Assembly: GCA_030267965.1 (NCBI GenBank)
Contig: BRYA01000322.1
Span: forward strand, 7,656 to 71,655
DNA: 64,000 nt
From: Triparma columacea
Taxonomy: Eukaryota > Sar > Bolidophyceae > Parmales > Triparmaceae
Direction: 5' to 3'
Part shown: piece by piece, positions 1 through 11,600 of the stretch
Layout of the letters: the number at the start of each line of letters is the position of its first letter
Position numbering within the stretch: position 1 is the stretch's first letter
Made by a program: the position numbers and the translations under genes
Notes under the pieces: model-generated
The model's database searches: none
The model's input: the letters and a program-made list of their open reading frames with translations, nothing else
Told to the model about the DNA's origin: nothing

Positions 1-731
1 CTGTGAACGACTCCTTCCTTTTCGTCATACTCCTGGAGGGTCTTCCTTCGGAACTTGCCCTGCTCACAATCGGTGAGGAGAAAGTCAATGATCTTGTCGC
101 GCTCGTCGTGGAAGACATTAGCAAGCTCCATAACCTTCACATCGACACCGGTGGAAGTGTCAATGAGGTCTTCAACAGCTCCTCTCTCCTCAAGAAGCTT
201 CACAAGTTTGCCTTGCTCTGGTCCAAGAGCTGCGTAATCGATATCAACTTGTCCTTGCGTAGTGAAAGAGGCGTGATCGGGGCTAGAGAGGGACTGCGGG
301 GGGTCTTCATTCCTGACGGTGTTGTCAGGATCCAATGACATGGACTGAGCGGCAGTGGCGAGACTGTCAGTCGCAAGGCCGACTGGCGTGTGGCTGGGAG
401 TCGCGCACCCAACAGCCCTGTCAATCTCCTCATCAGTCTGGGTGGCTCCACCGATGCCTGCAAGGGACGCTTTGTTTTCCTCGGCTTTTTCCTCCACCGA
501 ATTTTCGTTGCCACCGAGGCCGTCAGGAGGATCGTCGAAGCGAATAATCCGTCCATTCTCCGTATTATTGTCATCACTAGAGTCAATAACAACTTCAAGA
601 GCACCGAATATCGCCTCATTTGCCTCGCTGGCAAAGTCGATGGTTTTTTTATGGTCCTGGAGGCCATCCTCGACGTCGCTGCTGGCTACAATGTGCTTGT
701 CCTCCTGCTGGGGCCTGTCTTTAGTGCTCAT
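1..731 (-). CDS. Hypothetical acidic protein, N-terminal part (runs off window)
   Basis: The minus strand is open from an ATG at 731-729 to the window edge, about 243 codons, with an in-frame stop a few codons before the ATG. The product starts MSTKDRPQQEDKH and is rich in Asp, Glu and Ser. The last visible part (LVKLLEERGAVEDLIDTS, then FHDERDKIIDFLL) is more hydrophobic and probably helical, with a basic stretch (KFRRKTLQEYDEK). No family is recognised. Codon use fits the other genes here. The C-terminus, and possibly further exons, lie outside the window. The plus-strand frames over the same DNA are shadows of this gene. Confidence 0.6.
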   Translation of the reverse strand, partial: MSTKDRPQQEDKHIVASSDVEDGLQDHKKTIDFASEANEAIFGALEVVIDSSDDNNTENGRIIRFDDPPDGLGGNENSVEEKAEENKASLAGIGGATQTDEEIDRAVGCATPSHTPVGLATDSLATAAQSMSLDPDNTVRNEDPPQSLSSPDHASFTTQGQVDIDYAALGPEQGKLVKLLEERGAVEDLIDTSTGVDVKVMELANVFHDERDKIIDFLLTDCEQGKFRRKTLQEYDEKEGVVH

Positions 732-1066
732 TTTGACACCCAAATGGATTTTCTTGTTATCTAACGGCTAACTGCGTAAGGGTGGATAAACGGGTTCGGT
801 GAGCTTAGTGAAAGGTAAGTCGAGCTTCATATGATATTTACGACTAGTTCCAAGGAATTGCCAACAAGGCCCCCTTGTGCCCAACAGTCTTGCCATCTGC
901 TGTGTTCTTTAACCACTGATCTTCACGAATGGAAAGGTTTGCGAAGGCCCAAAAGCCTCACTTTCTCGTCGTATTACCCCCCCCCCCCCCTCTGCGTCAC
1001 TTACCTTGACGAATATGCTGTCCGCAAGCTTGGGTTTGAGCCTTGAGCAGGAGGGCTCAGGGCAGG

Positions 1067-1323
1067 ATGGACAATGTTGTGGTTGTTGGACAGCGGGGGA
1101 GTCAAATATGCAATGAGGTTCTGGTGGGAGTCGTAGGTGAATGCAAAAGGTGAGTTACGGGGTGCGAGAGGTCCTAATGAAGGAGATTACCAAAACCAGT
1201 AAGAGCAGTTGCGGCGAGGGGGGAGTGTTGGGGGAGGCCTCGGGGAAGTTTCGCTTCAACGAGGAAGGTTTTGCGTCGAGATTGATGTCGAGAAGAGCTG
1301 AGGTGCTCTTAATTTGGTGTTAG
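1067..1323 (+). CDS. Candidate small two-exon gene (weak)
   Basis: An ATG at 1067 opens a frame reading MDNVVVVGQRGSQICNEV and continuing to a strong GTGAGT donor at 1150. A CAG acceptor at 1206-1208 restores the frame to a stop at 1321-1323 (exons 1067-1149 and 1209-1323, 65 aa). The support is the phase match, the good donor and the absence of stops. No homology is recognised. The intron would be only 59 bp and lacks the C-rich tract common in this window. It could equally be a chance frame or part of a 5' leader. Confidence 0.25.
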
Positions 1324-1324
1324 G

Positions 1325-1740
1325 TAGTCGTAAACTAGATTAATTTTGTGGTTAAGGATGTGCACTTGCAAATCGAAAATCGGAAAAATTGAATTGTCTA
1401 TTTTATACCTACGAAATACATATTGTTAGCAACGATCAATTATATAAACTAATTTAGTATATATGATACTGTAAAACTTTATTTGACATCTCAAGAATAT
1501 AATTTTGTTAATGTCTCAAATGTAACCTTGATATATGCAATTATCTAAAATATATAGTATTTCGAATATTATCGTATGTTTATAGTACCTAAATAAATAT
1601 TTGAAATTTCTCAGGTGTAAAATATTTTTCTATATAATTAGTTGTGCATTCTTAAATCAATTGAGAGAGTTTGATACAAATTAAAAGATATTTAAGAAAT
1701 AAAAAAGAATTTAGAAGACTTTTGAAAGCAACAAATTTTT
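1325..1740. other. Very AT-rich intergenic tract
   Basis: Counting bases line by line gives about 21% GC over 1381-1740 and 23% over 1321-1740, against roughly 50% elsewhere. It contains many short A/T runs, no long ORF and no obvious tandem repeat. It lies between the first gene and the 3' end of the mTERF gene. The rest of the 732-2024 interval holds a poly-C run (978-989), the weak small-gene candidate at 1067-1323 and nothing else I can support. Low-GC tracts are known to act as centromeres or maintenance elements in diatoms, but this one is shorter than the roughly 500 bp usually needed. Confidence 0.8.
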
Positions 1741-2024
1741 TTGTTGAAAGTTCTCGTGTTTTGCGTGACGCGCAAGTGTAGTGTGGCTACATTCCGTAGC
1801 TCTTTTCGACGTTTCCGGTCCCCATTTACCTTAACAAGTGCGCAAACTATAACCAAAACTCGCAAGATTGCCTTTTCCCTGTGAAACCACTTTAATTTCC
1901 ATCGAATTCCACCGCAAGAGTATTGCCGCGACGATAATCCGCCCATCATGCATTTAAAAAGTGTAGGTTCCTCGGTCTTTTTTCTGCAACATGTATAAAG
2001 GTTTACATCAAGGAGCCCTTGGTC

Positions 2025-4441
2025 TCACATTGCTCCTCCACCCTCTCCTCCTCCTCCCCCCCCTCTGTCCCTCTTCTTGTTGTTGTTTCCACGTCTTTTT
2101 ATGCCCCTATTTCCGTCTTTATTTCTGCGCAAACTCTTCTCGTATTCTCTGTAATCTTCAAGGTAAAGCCCGACCATCTTAGCAAAGTCTTTGTCCCCCC
2201 CTCTCAGTACATCATCGATCGTCAAGCCCTTAGCGCTGACACCCTTGTGCTTGAGGAATCCGTAGCGCATCTTAATCCTCGGTATAGGGTAGCTAAAGAA
2301 TGCCGGAAATCTTGTCAAGTCAAACGCCCCCATCCCCTCTGCTTTAAGGATTTCCCATCTTGGGACGAGCTCCTTGTCGACGTCATACGAAAGGATAGAG
2401 GGAACACGGGTTACGAATCTGCCAACATTAATGACTCCAATGTTCGACAGGAAGGTCGTGACCTTTATCATCTGGTGCCTTTGGATCAAGAGGACGTAGG
2501 GGAAAGCCTTGACGACCTTGCCGAGTTCCTGCACCTTGATGTCGTTGAGAAAGTTCCGCGCCACCAGCAGCTCGGATAAGGGGGTGCCTAGGAGTACCGG
2601 GTACCTCTCGACGACCTTTGTTATGTCTTCAGTGTCCACTCCGACGGTGTTAACCAGCATGTCTAGGCACTTTGAAATTCTCAAGCTCCCCTTCTCCATC
2701 ACGAGGATCTCGGGGTAGACAACAGCAACCTTGCTGACGTCGATCTCTCCGTACCTCGACTGCTTGAGTGCCCTGCAGTTCCCTTGGAGGTTCTCGTAGG
2801 CCAGGCTAACCTCGTTCTTGTCTTCGTTTGATACAAAGGTTGAGAGAATGAGGGAGAAGGATGGATTCTTGATGACCTGCGCGAGCTTGTCCCACGGAAT
2901 CTGGACGCTCTCTTCCTCGACAAGGAAGAGCACCGTCTTGAGGAGGGTCTTTCCCTCCCTACCAATCATATCAGCCAGGAAGGGTTTGTTATTCTTGAGC
3001 CACTTCTGACTGACCCCAGCGTGGGACAGAAAGTAGACGATTTGCTTCGCGTTCTTCGCACCACCCTTCATGAGGACGGTTGGGTTGCTACGGATTATCT
3101 TCCTCGCGTCGTACCGTCTCATCTCCAGTTTGCCCATGAGCAATTCCAGCACTGCGGGGCGAGGGGGAGAGAGGGTGACGAAGGAAGGAAGGAAGATGAC
3201 CAATCAGTGAGTGTGGTGCGCGTTGGACGTGGACAAAGGCTGACCCCAGTACCCCAGTATTATTACACCCAATCACCAGTTCTTACCTCCATCAACCTCG
3301 AACCCAATATTCTCTTTGCTTTCAAACGCTAGAGCAGGTTTGAGCGTGAGGATGGTGACAATGTCCCCATCCGAGAATCCCTTGTCCCTCAGCGATACGA
3401 TGGCATCGATGATGGGTAACGGTCCCCTGATACTTTCGAGGTACTCCGTGCCGTACGGGTTGTAGTCGGCTGCGGTGGTGGCCTGCGAGGCAACGCTGGA
3501 GCGAGGGTCGACAAAGGAAGACATTGAGGTGCCATTGAGGAACATTTTGGCGACCTTTGCTTTGGGCGACTGCGGCGTTGAGGAGGTCTGCTGTGCAGCC
3601 ACCCTGGCCCGAACGTAAGAATCTATAGCAATCACCACAGCACCGTTATTACCAAAGAGGTTGGCCTGCCCGTCTGCAATCTCATCGGAAGGTATAGCTA
3701 CAGTCAAGTCTGAGGGAGGGGGGGAAGTAGTAGAAGTAGTAGGAGGAAGGTTAGTACTAGATGGGATTTCTCGTCCTACCTTTGGCTAGTTGGTGCCACA
3801 ACTTTCCCATTCCTGTTGGCCCCCCATTTCTCACCTATCCCACCCTCCTTGAAGAGGCGCATTATCGTCTCAACGGATGTGCCACCGTTCAGATCGAAAG
3901 TTGATCTTTCCTCAGGGGAATACCCCAGGATCATTGACGGGGGAAAGGCGGGCGCAGGCGCAGGAGTCACGGGGAAGAATGTGCTCAACAGTGAAACCTC
4001 TTGGGGGGATGGGTAGGAGAAGTTGGAGGAGCCAGACGAAGCGGAGCCTCCACTTGCCGAGTCGTCTTCGCTAGGAAACGGCAACGTGGAGGCTGTGAAG
4101 AGGGCAGTCGAAGAAATGGCATTCTGACTTGATTTCTGACTTGATTTTTCCTCCCCGCTTCCACCATCCTCCGGCCTCGAAGGCCGCTCGAATAACAGCC
4201 TCATTTTTTCTGCCCTGCCGGATCCCTCTAAAGTGCCCCCCAGATCCCCCCCCCAATCCCCCCCCAGCGTTGTAAAATCAAGACTTGAACCCCACCTTTG
4301 CCCACCGATGTTCGCCTTGTGTTGCGTGATTCCCTCCTGCCCATAATTAGTTCGTATATGCCCCCCCAGTAGGCCCCCATTTATTGTGAACGAAGTCACG
4401 TCGAGTATAATTTGCGCCAGCATTAACACAAAGCAAATCAT
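2025..4441 (-). CDS. Plastid-targeted mTERF-domain protein
   Basis: Three exons: 4441-3835, 3709-3287 and 3151-2025. Donors are GTGAG (3834) and GTAAGA (3286) and phases match at both junctions, giving 718 aa. An in-frame ATG at 4582 would add 47 residues, but the ATG at 4441 opens a signal peptide (MICFVLMLAQIILDVTSF) ending in the TSF motif expected of heterokont plastid preproteins, so I prefer it. The C-terminal ~380 residues have the repeated helical pattern of the mTERF family (repeated Pro-bearing motifs such as VVERYPVLLGTPLSEL and VTRVPSILSYDVDKEL). mTERF proteins bind organellar nucleic acid and act in transcription termination, RNA maturation or translation. The tail is Gly/Arg/Lys-rich. 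It is divergent from the plastid PNPase gene at 4704, so the two may be co-regulated. Confidence 0.8.
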
Positions 4442-4703
4442 TGCCCGCAAACCCCCAAGTCTCCTCTGCGACCTGGCCTTGGTTCTTGGCCTTTTAAACT
4501 CTTCACAGCGACTATTAGGGTTAGGAATTCCTACAAGGCATTCATTTCCGCATTCATATCCCCCTCGCCGTGGCGGCGGCATGTTTTTGAGCGTTGGTGA
4601 GGCAGCAAAGGGCTCCTCAAACCAATTATTTTCAATACCCCACTTTGATCCCCCATTTTATCCCATCCCTGTCTCCTCCCTCCCTCACCACGAATAACAA
4701 ACC

Positions 4704-7509
4704 ATGGGCACATATCAATTTGCCCTCCTTGCCCTATTGTCCCTCTCTCCGCACTTGGTAAACTGCTTTTCCCCCCTTCCTTCCCAACTCAGCCGACTGT
4801 TTCCCGACGTCGGGACAAACAAGCACTCAAATATACACAAATTAAGAGCAATTAAGACTGAAAAGGACCACCTTGGAAATGACGTACATACCCTGACGAT
4901 CGACATTGCGGGGGAGGAGCTTAAGTGAGTCAGAAGTCTCTTAAATCTACCACATCACACACCTTCCTTACCCCCCCCCCCCCCTCCAGGTTCGAGACCG
5001 GCAAGATCGGTCGCCAGGCATCCTCCGCTCTGATGGTGACTAGGGGTGAGACGGTGATGTATTCCACCGCTTGTCGTGACTCCGGGCCCAAGCCTGGCAT
5101 GGACTTTGTACCTCTCTCTGTGGACTACCAGGAGAGGTTCTCCTCCGTCGGCGCCACTTCCGGCGGCTACAACAAGCGCGACGGTCGCCCCGGGGAGCGC
5201 GAGATCCTCACCTCCCGCCTAATCGATCGCCCCCTCCGTCCCCTGATTGACAGCAGGTGGAGGCACGAGACCCAGCTGCTGTCTTGGGTCCTGAGCTACG
5301 ACGAGGGGAAGAGCACGGAGTCCATGGCCATATGCGCGGCGAGCGCCGCATTGTACCTAAGCGACGTGCCGATTTTCTCACCCGTGGCCGGGGTAGAGGT
5401 TGGGTACATTCAGAAGGAAGAGGAGGGCAAGTATGAGTTTGTTGTCAACCCCACCCTCAAGGAGATGGAGGGATCCAAACTCAAGCTTACCGTCGCCGGG
5501 ACGGAGAAGGCCGTCCTCATGATCGAGGGTGCCGCCGAGTTCCTCACCGAGGGCGAGATGATCGAGGCCATTGGAGTCGCCCACGTGGAGATCAAGAAAA
5601 TTTGTGGCGCCATCATTGAGTTTGGCGCCGTCGCCGGAAAGCCCAAGTACACGGATTCGTTGATTTCTCCGAGCGACGGCATCACTGCCAAGGTCAACGA
5701 GCTTATGGAGGCCGACGTCAATGATGCTTACAGCAGCGTGGACAAGAGCGATCAGGTCAGAAAGATCGACAGCGCCTACGCCAAGGTAGTCGAAGTCCTT
5801 GAACCCGACTTCCCTGGGGAGGAGGGGGCCCTCAAAAGCGCCCTCAAGGAGCTCTTCTCTCAGGTGAGATTGGACGAGATGTCCGCAAGTTACCTCATCA
5901 TATCCGCTAACGCATCGTAACCCTTTCCGCTGCTCGCTTTGTCCACCGTCGCAGAGGATGTACTCCCTCGCCAAGGACGACGACAAGAGAGTCGACGGGA
6001 GGGGGATGGATCAGGTGCGACCCATCGATGTTGCTTCTGGTTTCCTCCCTCGCGTGCACGGCTCCGCCCTCTTCACCCGCGGCGAGACGCAGGCCATCGC
6101 CACCACCACTCTGGGGGACAAGGGCATGGCCCAGAAGGTCGACACGATCGACGGCCTCAACAACAAGAGGTTCTACCTTCAGTACACCTTCCCCCCCAGC
6201 TGCGTCGGAGAGACTGGAAGGGTCGGGGCCCCAGGAAGGAGGGAGGTCGGACACGGCAACCTCGCCGAGCGTGCCCTCCAACCGATCGTCCCAGACGAGT
6301 CGGATTTTCCCTACACGATCCGCGTGGAGTCCCTCATTACCGAGAGCCACGGGAGTTCGAGTATGGCCAGGTGAGAATATCGGCAAGAAGGAGGCAGGAA
6401 GGAGGCACCTTTTGTATGCACTAGGGATGCGTCGCATGTTTTCACTCACATAATCCTTTGTTCGTTGCTTCGCTCCTCCCTCCCCCCGCAGTGTTTGCGG
6501 CGGCTGCCTGTCCATGATGGACGCCGGCGTTCCTGTCAAGAGAGTTGTCGCGGGTGTGGCCATGGGAGCGCTCATGAAGGACAAGAAGGACGACATCGAC
6601 GAGGCCATCGTGCTCACCGACCTCATGGGCATCGAAGACGCCCTAGGGATGATGGACTTTAAGATCGCGGGAGACAAGGAGGGTATCAGCACGTTCCAGC
6701 TCGACACCAAGTGTGAGGGGCTGAGCATCGACTTCATGAAGAAGGCACTTGAGCAGGCTAGGGTGGCGAGGCTCCACATAATCGGCAAGATGGAGGAGCT
6801 TGGAGGGGGCGTGCGGGAAGCGTTGCCTCCCACCGTGCCCAAGGTGAGAGGCTTCAAAATTGAAGCAGACGGAATCGGCAAGGTTATTGGCCCAGGGGGC
6901 AAGCAGATTAGGGCCATTATCGAAGACTACGAGCTCTCCAACATGGACGTCGGGGAGGAGGGGCTGATTCAAATTTCAGGATTTAACACTACCAAGCTTG
7001 AGGAGGTAGAGAACTTTGTCACGGAGCTGTTGGCCGGGGGGGGAGGTGGTAGGGGGGGCAGGGGGGGCGGAAGGCGCGAGAGGGAGCCCAAACCAGCTTA
7101 CGAAGGCCCCGAACCCGTTGAGGGAGAGATCTACACTGGGAAGATCACTGGCATTCACAACTGGGGAGTCTTCCTAGAGATTATGCCGGGACTTGAGGGT
7201 CTCTGCCATGTTAGTGAGCTGCACTCGGAGCGGGTTAGGAACTGTGAGGGCTTCGTCCAGAGCCTTGGCGTCGACGAGCTCAAGGTTATGTACAAGGGGA
7301 AGAACGACAGGGGGCAGCTTCAGTTGAGCAGGAAGGCGACAATGGGGGGTGGGGGTGGGGGAGGGGACAGAGGGAGGAGAGAGGGAGGGAGGGGACCGAG
7401 GTGGGAGCGTAACCCGAACCCATCGTCCCCTCCCGAGTCGCCAGTCGCTAAAATGACTCCCGAAGAGGAGGCTGTCATAGAGGCTGCGATTTTTGGCGCT
7501 GAGGAGTGA
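4704..7509 (+). CDS. PNP1: Polyribonucleotide nucleotidyltransferase, plastid-targeted
   Basis: Exons 4704-4924, 4990-5863, 5955-6370 and 6492-7509, with GTGAG donors and matching phases, give 842 aa. The enzyme degrades RNA 3' to 5' phosphorolytically and can add tails. Visible in order: signal peptide ([22 protein letters not shown], hydrophobic core then CF cleavage motif); first RNase PH domain ([24 protein letters not shown]); all-helical linker; second RNase PH domain ([39 protein letters not shown]); KH domain with the GxxG loop (IGPGGKQI); a Gly-rich linker; and an S1 domain ([18 protein letters not shown]). Size and domain order are typical of bacterial and chloroplast PNPase. The first intron ends in a long C run (4975-4988). 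Confidence 0.93.
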
Positions 7510-7677
7510 TCAAATGGGCGACAGGGACAGAAAAAGTATAGCTGCAAATAAACACAGTCCAAAGACCTTTCAGATGTTGTTTAAGAACAACTGATTATTC
7601 TTTATGGAGTGATAGTAGTGCTTCGCTGCCCCCCCCCCTCACTTACCCTACCCACCCACCGACACCAGCCCCTTTGT

Positions 7678-8316
7678 TTACGAAATTGTGCACCCGCACC
7701 CTTTAGGATCGGAACCCTTGATACTGCCGTCCCCCTTTGTCATGGCCGACTTGGTAGGCGTCGAAACGGGGGAGGATTGGGCCTCCTCCTGCTCCCTTAC
7801 GGCCTCAATGGCGTCATTTATAGGGGCGTTGGTGGAGGCGCCCTCGGGCGACGACATGAAGGACGTGAACCTGCCCTCGTTCCTGGATTTCTTGGGCGAG
7901 TCATCCTTCGCCTTGGGGGCGGACTTGGGCTTCTTCCTCTCGTTCAAGCCTTGCACCCACCGCTTTGCATCACCCCTTGTCTCTGCCTTTATGATGTAGA
8001 ACCTGTCCCCAAGCTCGAGCGAGAACTCCGCGTAAGTATCATCGTTGGTGGAGTTGTCATCCTCGGTAGCTAGCTGGATAGTTCCGGTTTGATAAAGGTC
8101 GATGCAGGCAAGGAGCTTCTCAGACTGAGGGGACTTGTAGTAAGTCAAGTAGTGGTCATTGGCCTCGAACCAGCGCTTCTGCCAACGGTCGTGGCGGGAC
8201 TTCTTCTTCAAGTATCCGTGGAGGTCAGTGAACTTGGTCGCCTTGGCCGTCACGCTCTGCCTTGCCTTGGTCTCCTCCTCGGACAGGAAGACGTCATCCT
8301 TCAACTTCTCAGCCAT
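7678..8316 (-). CDS. PH-domain protein with C-terminal CaaX box
   Basis: A single exon of 212 aa starts at an ATG at 8316. Residues ~31-125 form a pleckstrin-homology domain: LHGYLKKKSRHDRWQKRWFE at the start, DRFYIIKAET in the middle, and the conserved C-terminal helix Trp in AKRWVQGLNE. PH domains bind phosphoinositides or partner proteins at membranes. A Lys/Ser-rich linker follows. The protein ends GCGCTIS, so the last four residues (CTIS) fit a CaaX prenylation box, with a second upstream Cys that could be palmitoylated. This predicts a doubly membrane-anchored signalling adaptor. The partner is unknown. Confidence 0.8.
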   Translation of the reverse strand: MAEKLKDDVFLSEEETKARQSVTAKATKFTDLHGYLKKKSRHDRWQKRWFEANDHYLTYYKSPQSEKLLACIDLYQTGTIQLATEDDNSTNDDTYAEFSLELGDRFYIIKAETRGDAKRWVQGLNERKKPKSAPKAKDDSPKKSRNEGRFTSFMSSPEGASTNAPINDAIEAVREQEEAQSSPVSTPTKSAMTKGDGSIKGSDPKGCGCTIS

Positions 8317-8672
8317 ACTGGGATGGGGAGCGCAATTTGAGAGTTAGTTTCCGTATAATGGGGGGCAACATGGAACGCATTGACGGACAACTTGCCCACG
8401 ACCGCCATGGAAGCCACTAAAGCCCCAAAATTTCAACGAAATATAACTGCCTCCTAGTTCCCAGAATTGAGCCTCACAGGCTCACACCAGTTCTCGTACC
8501 AGGACAAACCACCTCCCGACGCACCTTTGTAGGCAAACAGTAACCTAAATTTTCGTGAAAAGCTTCGTCACTCTCAAAATTGGCAGCAAGACCTACTGGA
8601 GGCGAGAAGCCAATTCCCCAGATTTCGCATTGGACTCAGGGCTGGCAGGATTGGAAGAGAAGAGCGAAAAAC
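8317..8672. promoter_or_regulatory. Shared intergenic promoter region
   Basis: These 356 bp separate the divergent start codons of the PH/CaaX gene (8316) and the RME-8 gene (8673). I see no ORF of note and no repeat. It must hold both promoters and both 5' leaders, but no individual element can be assigned with confidence. Confidence 0.5.
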
Positions 8673-11600
8673 ATGGCGGACCTTCCCATTGCCAAATTCC
8701 AGTGCACAAAAGTCCGATCATGGAGAGCATCCTACGCTAGGTGAGGTGTTGGGCTGAGGATGGAGGGGAAGGAAGCCTCTGGATGTCGTCTCAGCAAGGC
8801 AACCCCAAAAAACCTCCTCTAACAGTCACCCTTCTCGCCTTCACTACGATAACAGAATTTTCAGTCTCCATTCGAGTTATTTCATAACAATAGATCCTCA
8901 AAACTTCAGTGAAACAAATCGGTGAGTCCCTTTCTCAATCGGCTGCGTGGATCTTCACCCTAAGTTTATCATCATTAAGGCCTTATCGACTTCATAAACC
9001 TCTACTTTAATAATATTATCATGGCTAATGCCTCTCCCTCTTCCCCTCCCCCTCCAGCTATCAATATTCATCAGTTCATCGGGCCACTCCCAGCACATCC
9101 TCTGAGGATGAGTTCACCTTGGAGGTGGGTAAGGACAAGCTCAAGTTCAAGTGCAAGTACAGGGCGATGCTGCTGACTGAGTTGTCGAGGCTCAAGCACG
9201 AGGACGAGAAGACTACAAAGATGAAGGGTGAGCTCGGAATCCTTTACGTCCCTCCAGGGATCAAGTCTTTCCCCGTAGAGAGGGTCCAGAGGATGGGGTC
9301 CCGGACCAATTCTGTGCTGCTCGTGTTCCCCTATGCGCTCGTGGAAACCTCGGCAGACGGGAAGGCGGTGCTTCAGGAGTACAAGTACACTCACATTCAG
9401 AAGGTCGGTTTCACCACTGACGACCAGAGGGGTCTCACCGTGTACGTGACAGGGAGGGCGAGACTGTTTATGACGAGCCCTAACCAGAGGAGCGACCTCG
9501 CCAGCAGCATCAAGTCGGCAAGCGAGAATATAGGCTCCCCCTTTGAGGTCGGTGAGGGCGTCCTCCTTTCACAGTGGGGGGAGATAAGGGCTAGCTACGG
9601 CAAGGTGAGGAGGAGGGGCGAGAACCGAAACAATATAAAATATACTGCTAACTTCTCCCCGCTACGACAACTTTCGACCGCTAACACAACCCTCTTCACA
9701 CTTCGCGTCACTTATATATGCAGAACTGCGGGGAGTCCATGTGCACTTTCTCGGTCATCAAGCCCTCTCGCCGTCACGCGGGTTCGGCGGGAAGCCTCCG
9801 GTCTCTCGTTATTACCCAGGCGTTCCTTATTGAGAAGGTGAGTACTGTTGTTTTGTTGGGGATAAGAGGAGGGGAGTCGAAAGTTTTTTCAAGCAACTTT
9901 CTAATCCCCCCCCCCCCCTCCCCCCCCCTCCCCCCCCTCCTCCTAGGACTCTGTTGGCGGCGGAATTGTTTCCGTGAGGTCGCTCGTGGACATCTATGCT
10001 ATTGTTAGGCACCGTACCAAGGGAGACGCTATAAAGATCGAGTACAAGGATGGCACGTCGAGGGTCTACAATTGCTCCGAAAGGGACGACTTGGCTTGCA
10101 GCCTCCTGGACGCCTCGCTTTGCGTCGGAAATTCAGATGTCAGCGTAACGGAGGGAGTCTCGGATGGATTTAGACTACTACCTAGGGGTGTTAGAGAAGT
10201 TGTCGACAAGAAGGGCGGTCTCATGGAAACTTTCTTCGGCCCCGATACCATTGAAGCTTGGCATTTGAAGAGGCTCGGAAGGGTTGCAGCCGCGGCATCC
10301 ACATCGCCATACTCTCTCCTAAGCCCAGAAGGACACGCGGTCCCCGACGTCGTCACGGCCGCCCTCGAATTCAACGCGAACGTCCCCCCCGAGGGAGTCT
10401 TCCCGGGTACAGACAAGAAGGCCGTCGTGAGTGCCTTGAATCCTGTCATTGAAATCCTCGGTGGTCTGGTTAAGATCAAAGCCCAGGGCAAGAGCGATTC
10501 GTTTACCCCTGCCCAGCAGCAGGCGGCGGAGGATGCCGCGTCGAGCCTCCTTCAGTCCGTTTTCAGAATCTGCAAGTGTGTCTTTGGCTTCCAGCTATTC
10601 CTCGAAACCCCCAACGTTCTAGAGGTGATGGCAGGGCTTCTTGGGGCCCGCGACCAATTTGCGGCTTTCTGGGCCGTCAAGGTTCTCGGAGTGATGGTGG
10701 CCTGCCCCTTCTCCCCTCGCAACAAGGAGCAGGAATTTGTCAACAAACAGGTTCTGCTTGCCCCTCCCTCGATCCGAGACACCCTGGTGCAGATATTGAT
10801 CGGAGGAGGGGGAGAGGGAGGATGGGGAAAGGTTGTTTTGGAGGAGGAGATAATCCCAGGATATGAGCCGCAAAAAGTGGCTGCAGTACAGCAGCCCCCC
10901 TCCAACCAGCAGCAACAGCAGCAGCAGCAGCAGCAGGGTCAATCGCAGCAAACCCAACCCCAGCAGGCCCAACCACAACAGCAGCAGCAGCAGCCGCCGC
11001 CGCCGCAGCAGCAGCAGCCGCCGCCGCAGCAGCAGCAGCAGCCGCCGCAGCAGCCGCAGCAGCCACAGCAATTGCAGCAGCCACAACAAATTCCACAGCC
11101 ACAGCAGATGATGGTCGATCCTACTACCGGCCAACCTATTGCTGCCCCTCCCCCCCCTCCTCCCCCTCCTCCCCCTCCAACGCAAATAAAGGCGACCCTT
11201 CAACACTCCGCCGAAGACAACCAAAAGCGCACCACTTCCACCAAGATGTCGACTCTTCTTCTCATGGCTGTCTCCGAGCTCCTCGAGTCTGTTCTCTGCT
11301 CGTCCTACGACACCACCGCCCCCGATAGGTTTGAAATGCTTAACCAGTCACTGTCAGAGGGTTATGGAGCCCTGATGGAAATGTTGCGCTCGCCCTGCGC
11401 CCTGATTGTCGAGAACGCGGCCCTTCTTCTTCAAATGATTGTAAGCCACAAGCCCCAAGTGTCTATGCTCGTGCGAGATGCAGCACTGAGTTCTGCCACG
11501 CTGTTGAGACACTTGTACAACGCTATTTTTTCCCCCTCCTCGGCCCAGAGATTTCTGAGCCGTTACCTCGTCACCTTGTGGATGTCGGGCCCGGATAATT

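Noticed and set aside
1692..1949. 85-aa minus-strand open frame overlapping the edge of the AT-rich tract
   Set aside because: Lys/Phe-rich composition reflects the AT-rich DNA; no family resemblance, no splice support.
3776..3834. Extension of mTERF exon 1 to the stop at 3776 (donor at 3779)
   Set aside because: Splicing at 3779 puts exon 2 out of frame; the GTGAG donor at 3834 restores it.
10740..11102. Minus-strand poly-Ala/poly-Leu frames over the RME-8 Gln tract
   Set aside because: Antisense shadow of CAG repeats; the plus frame continues the conserved RME-8 protein on both sides.
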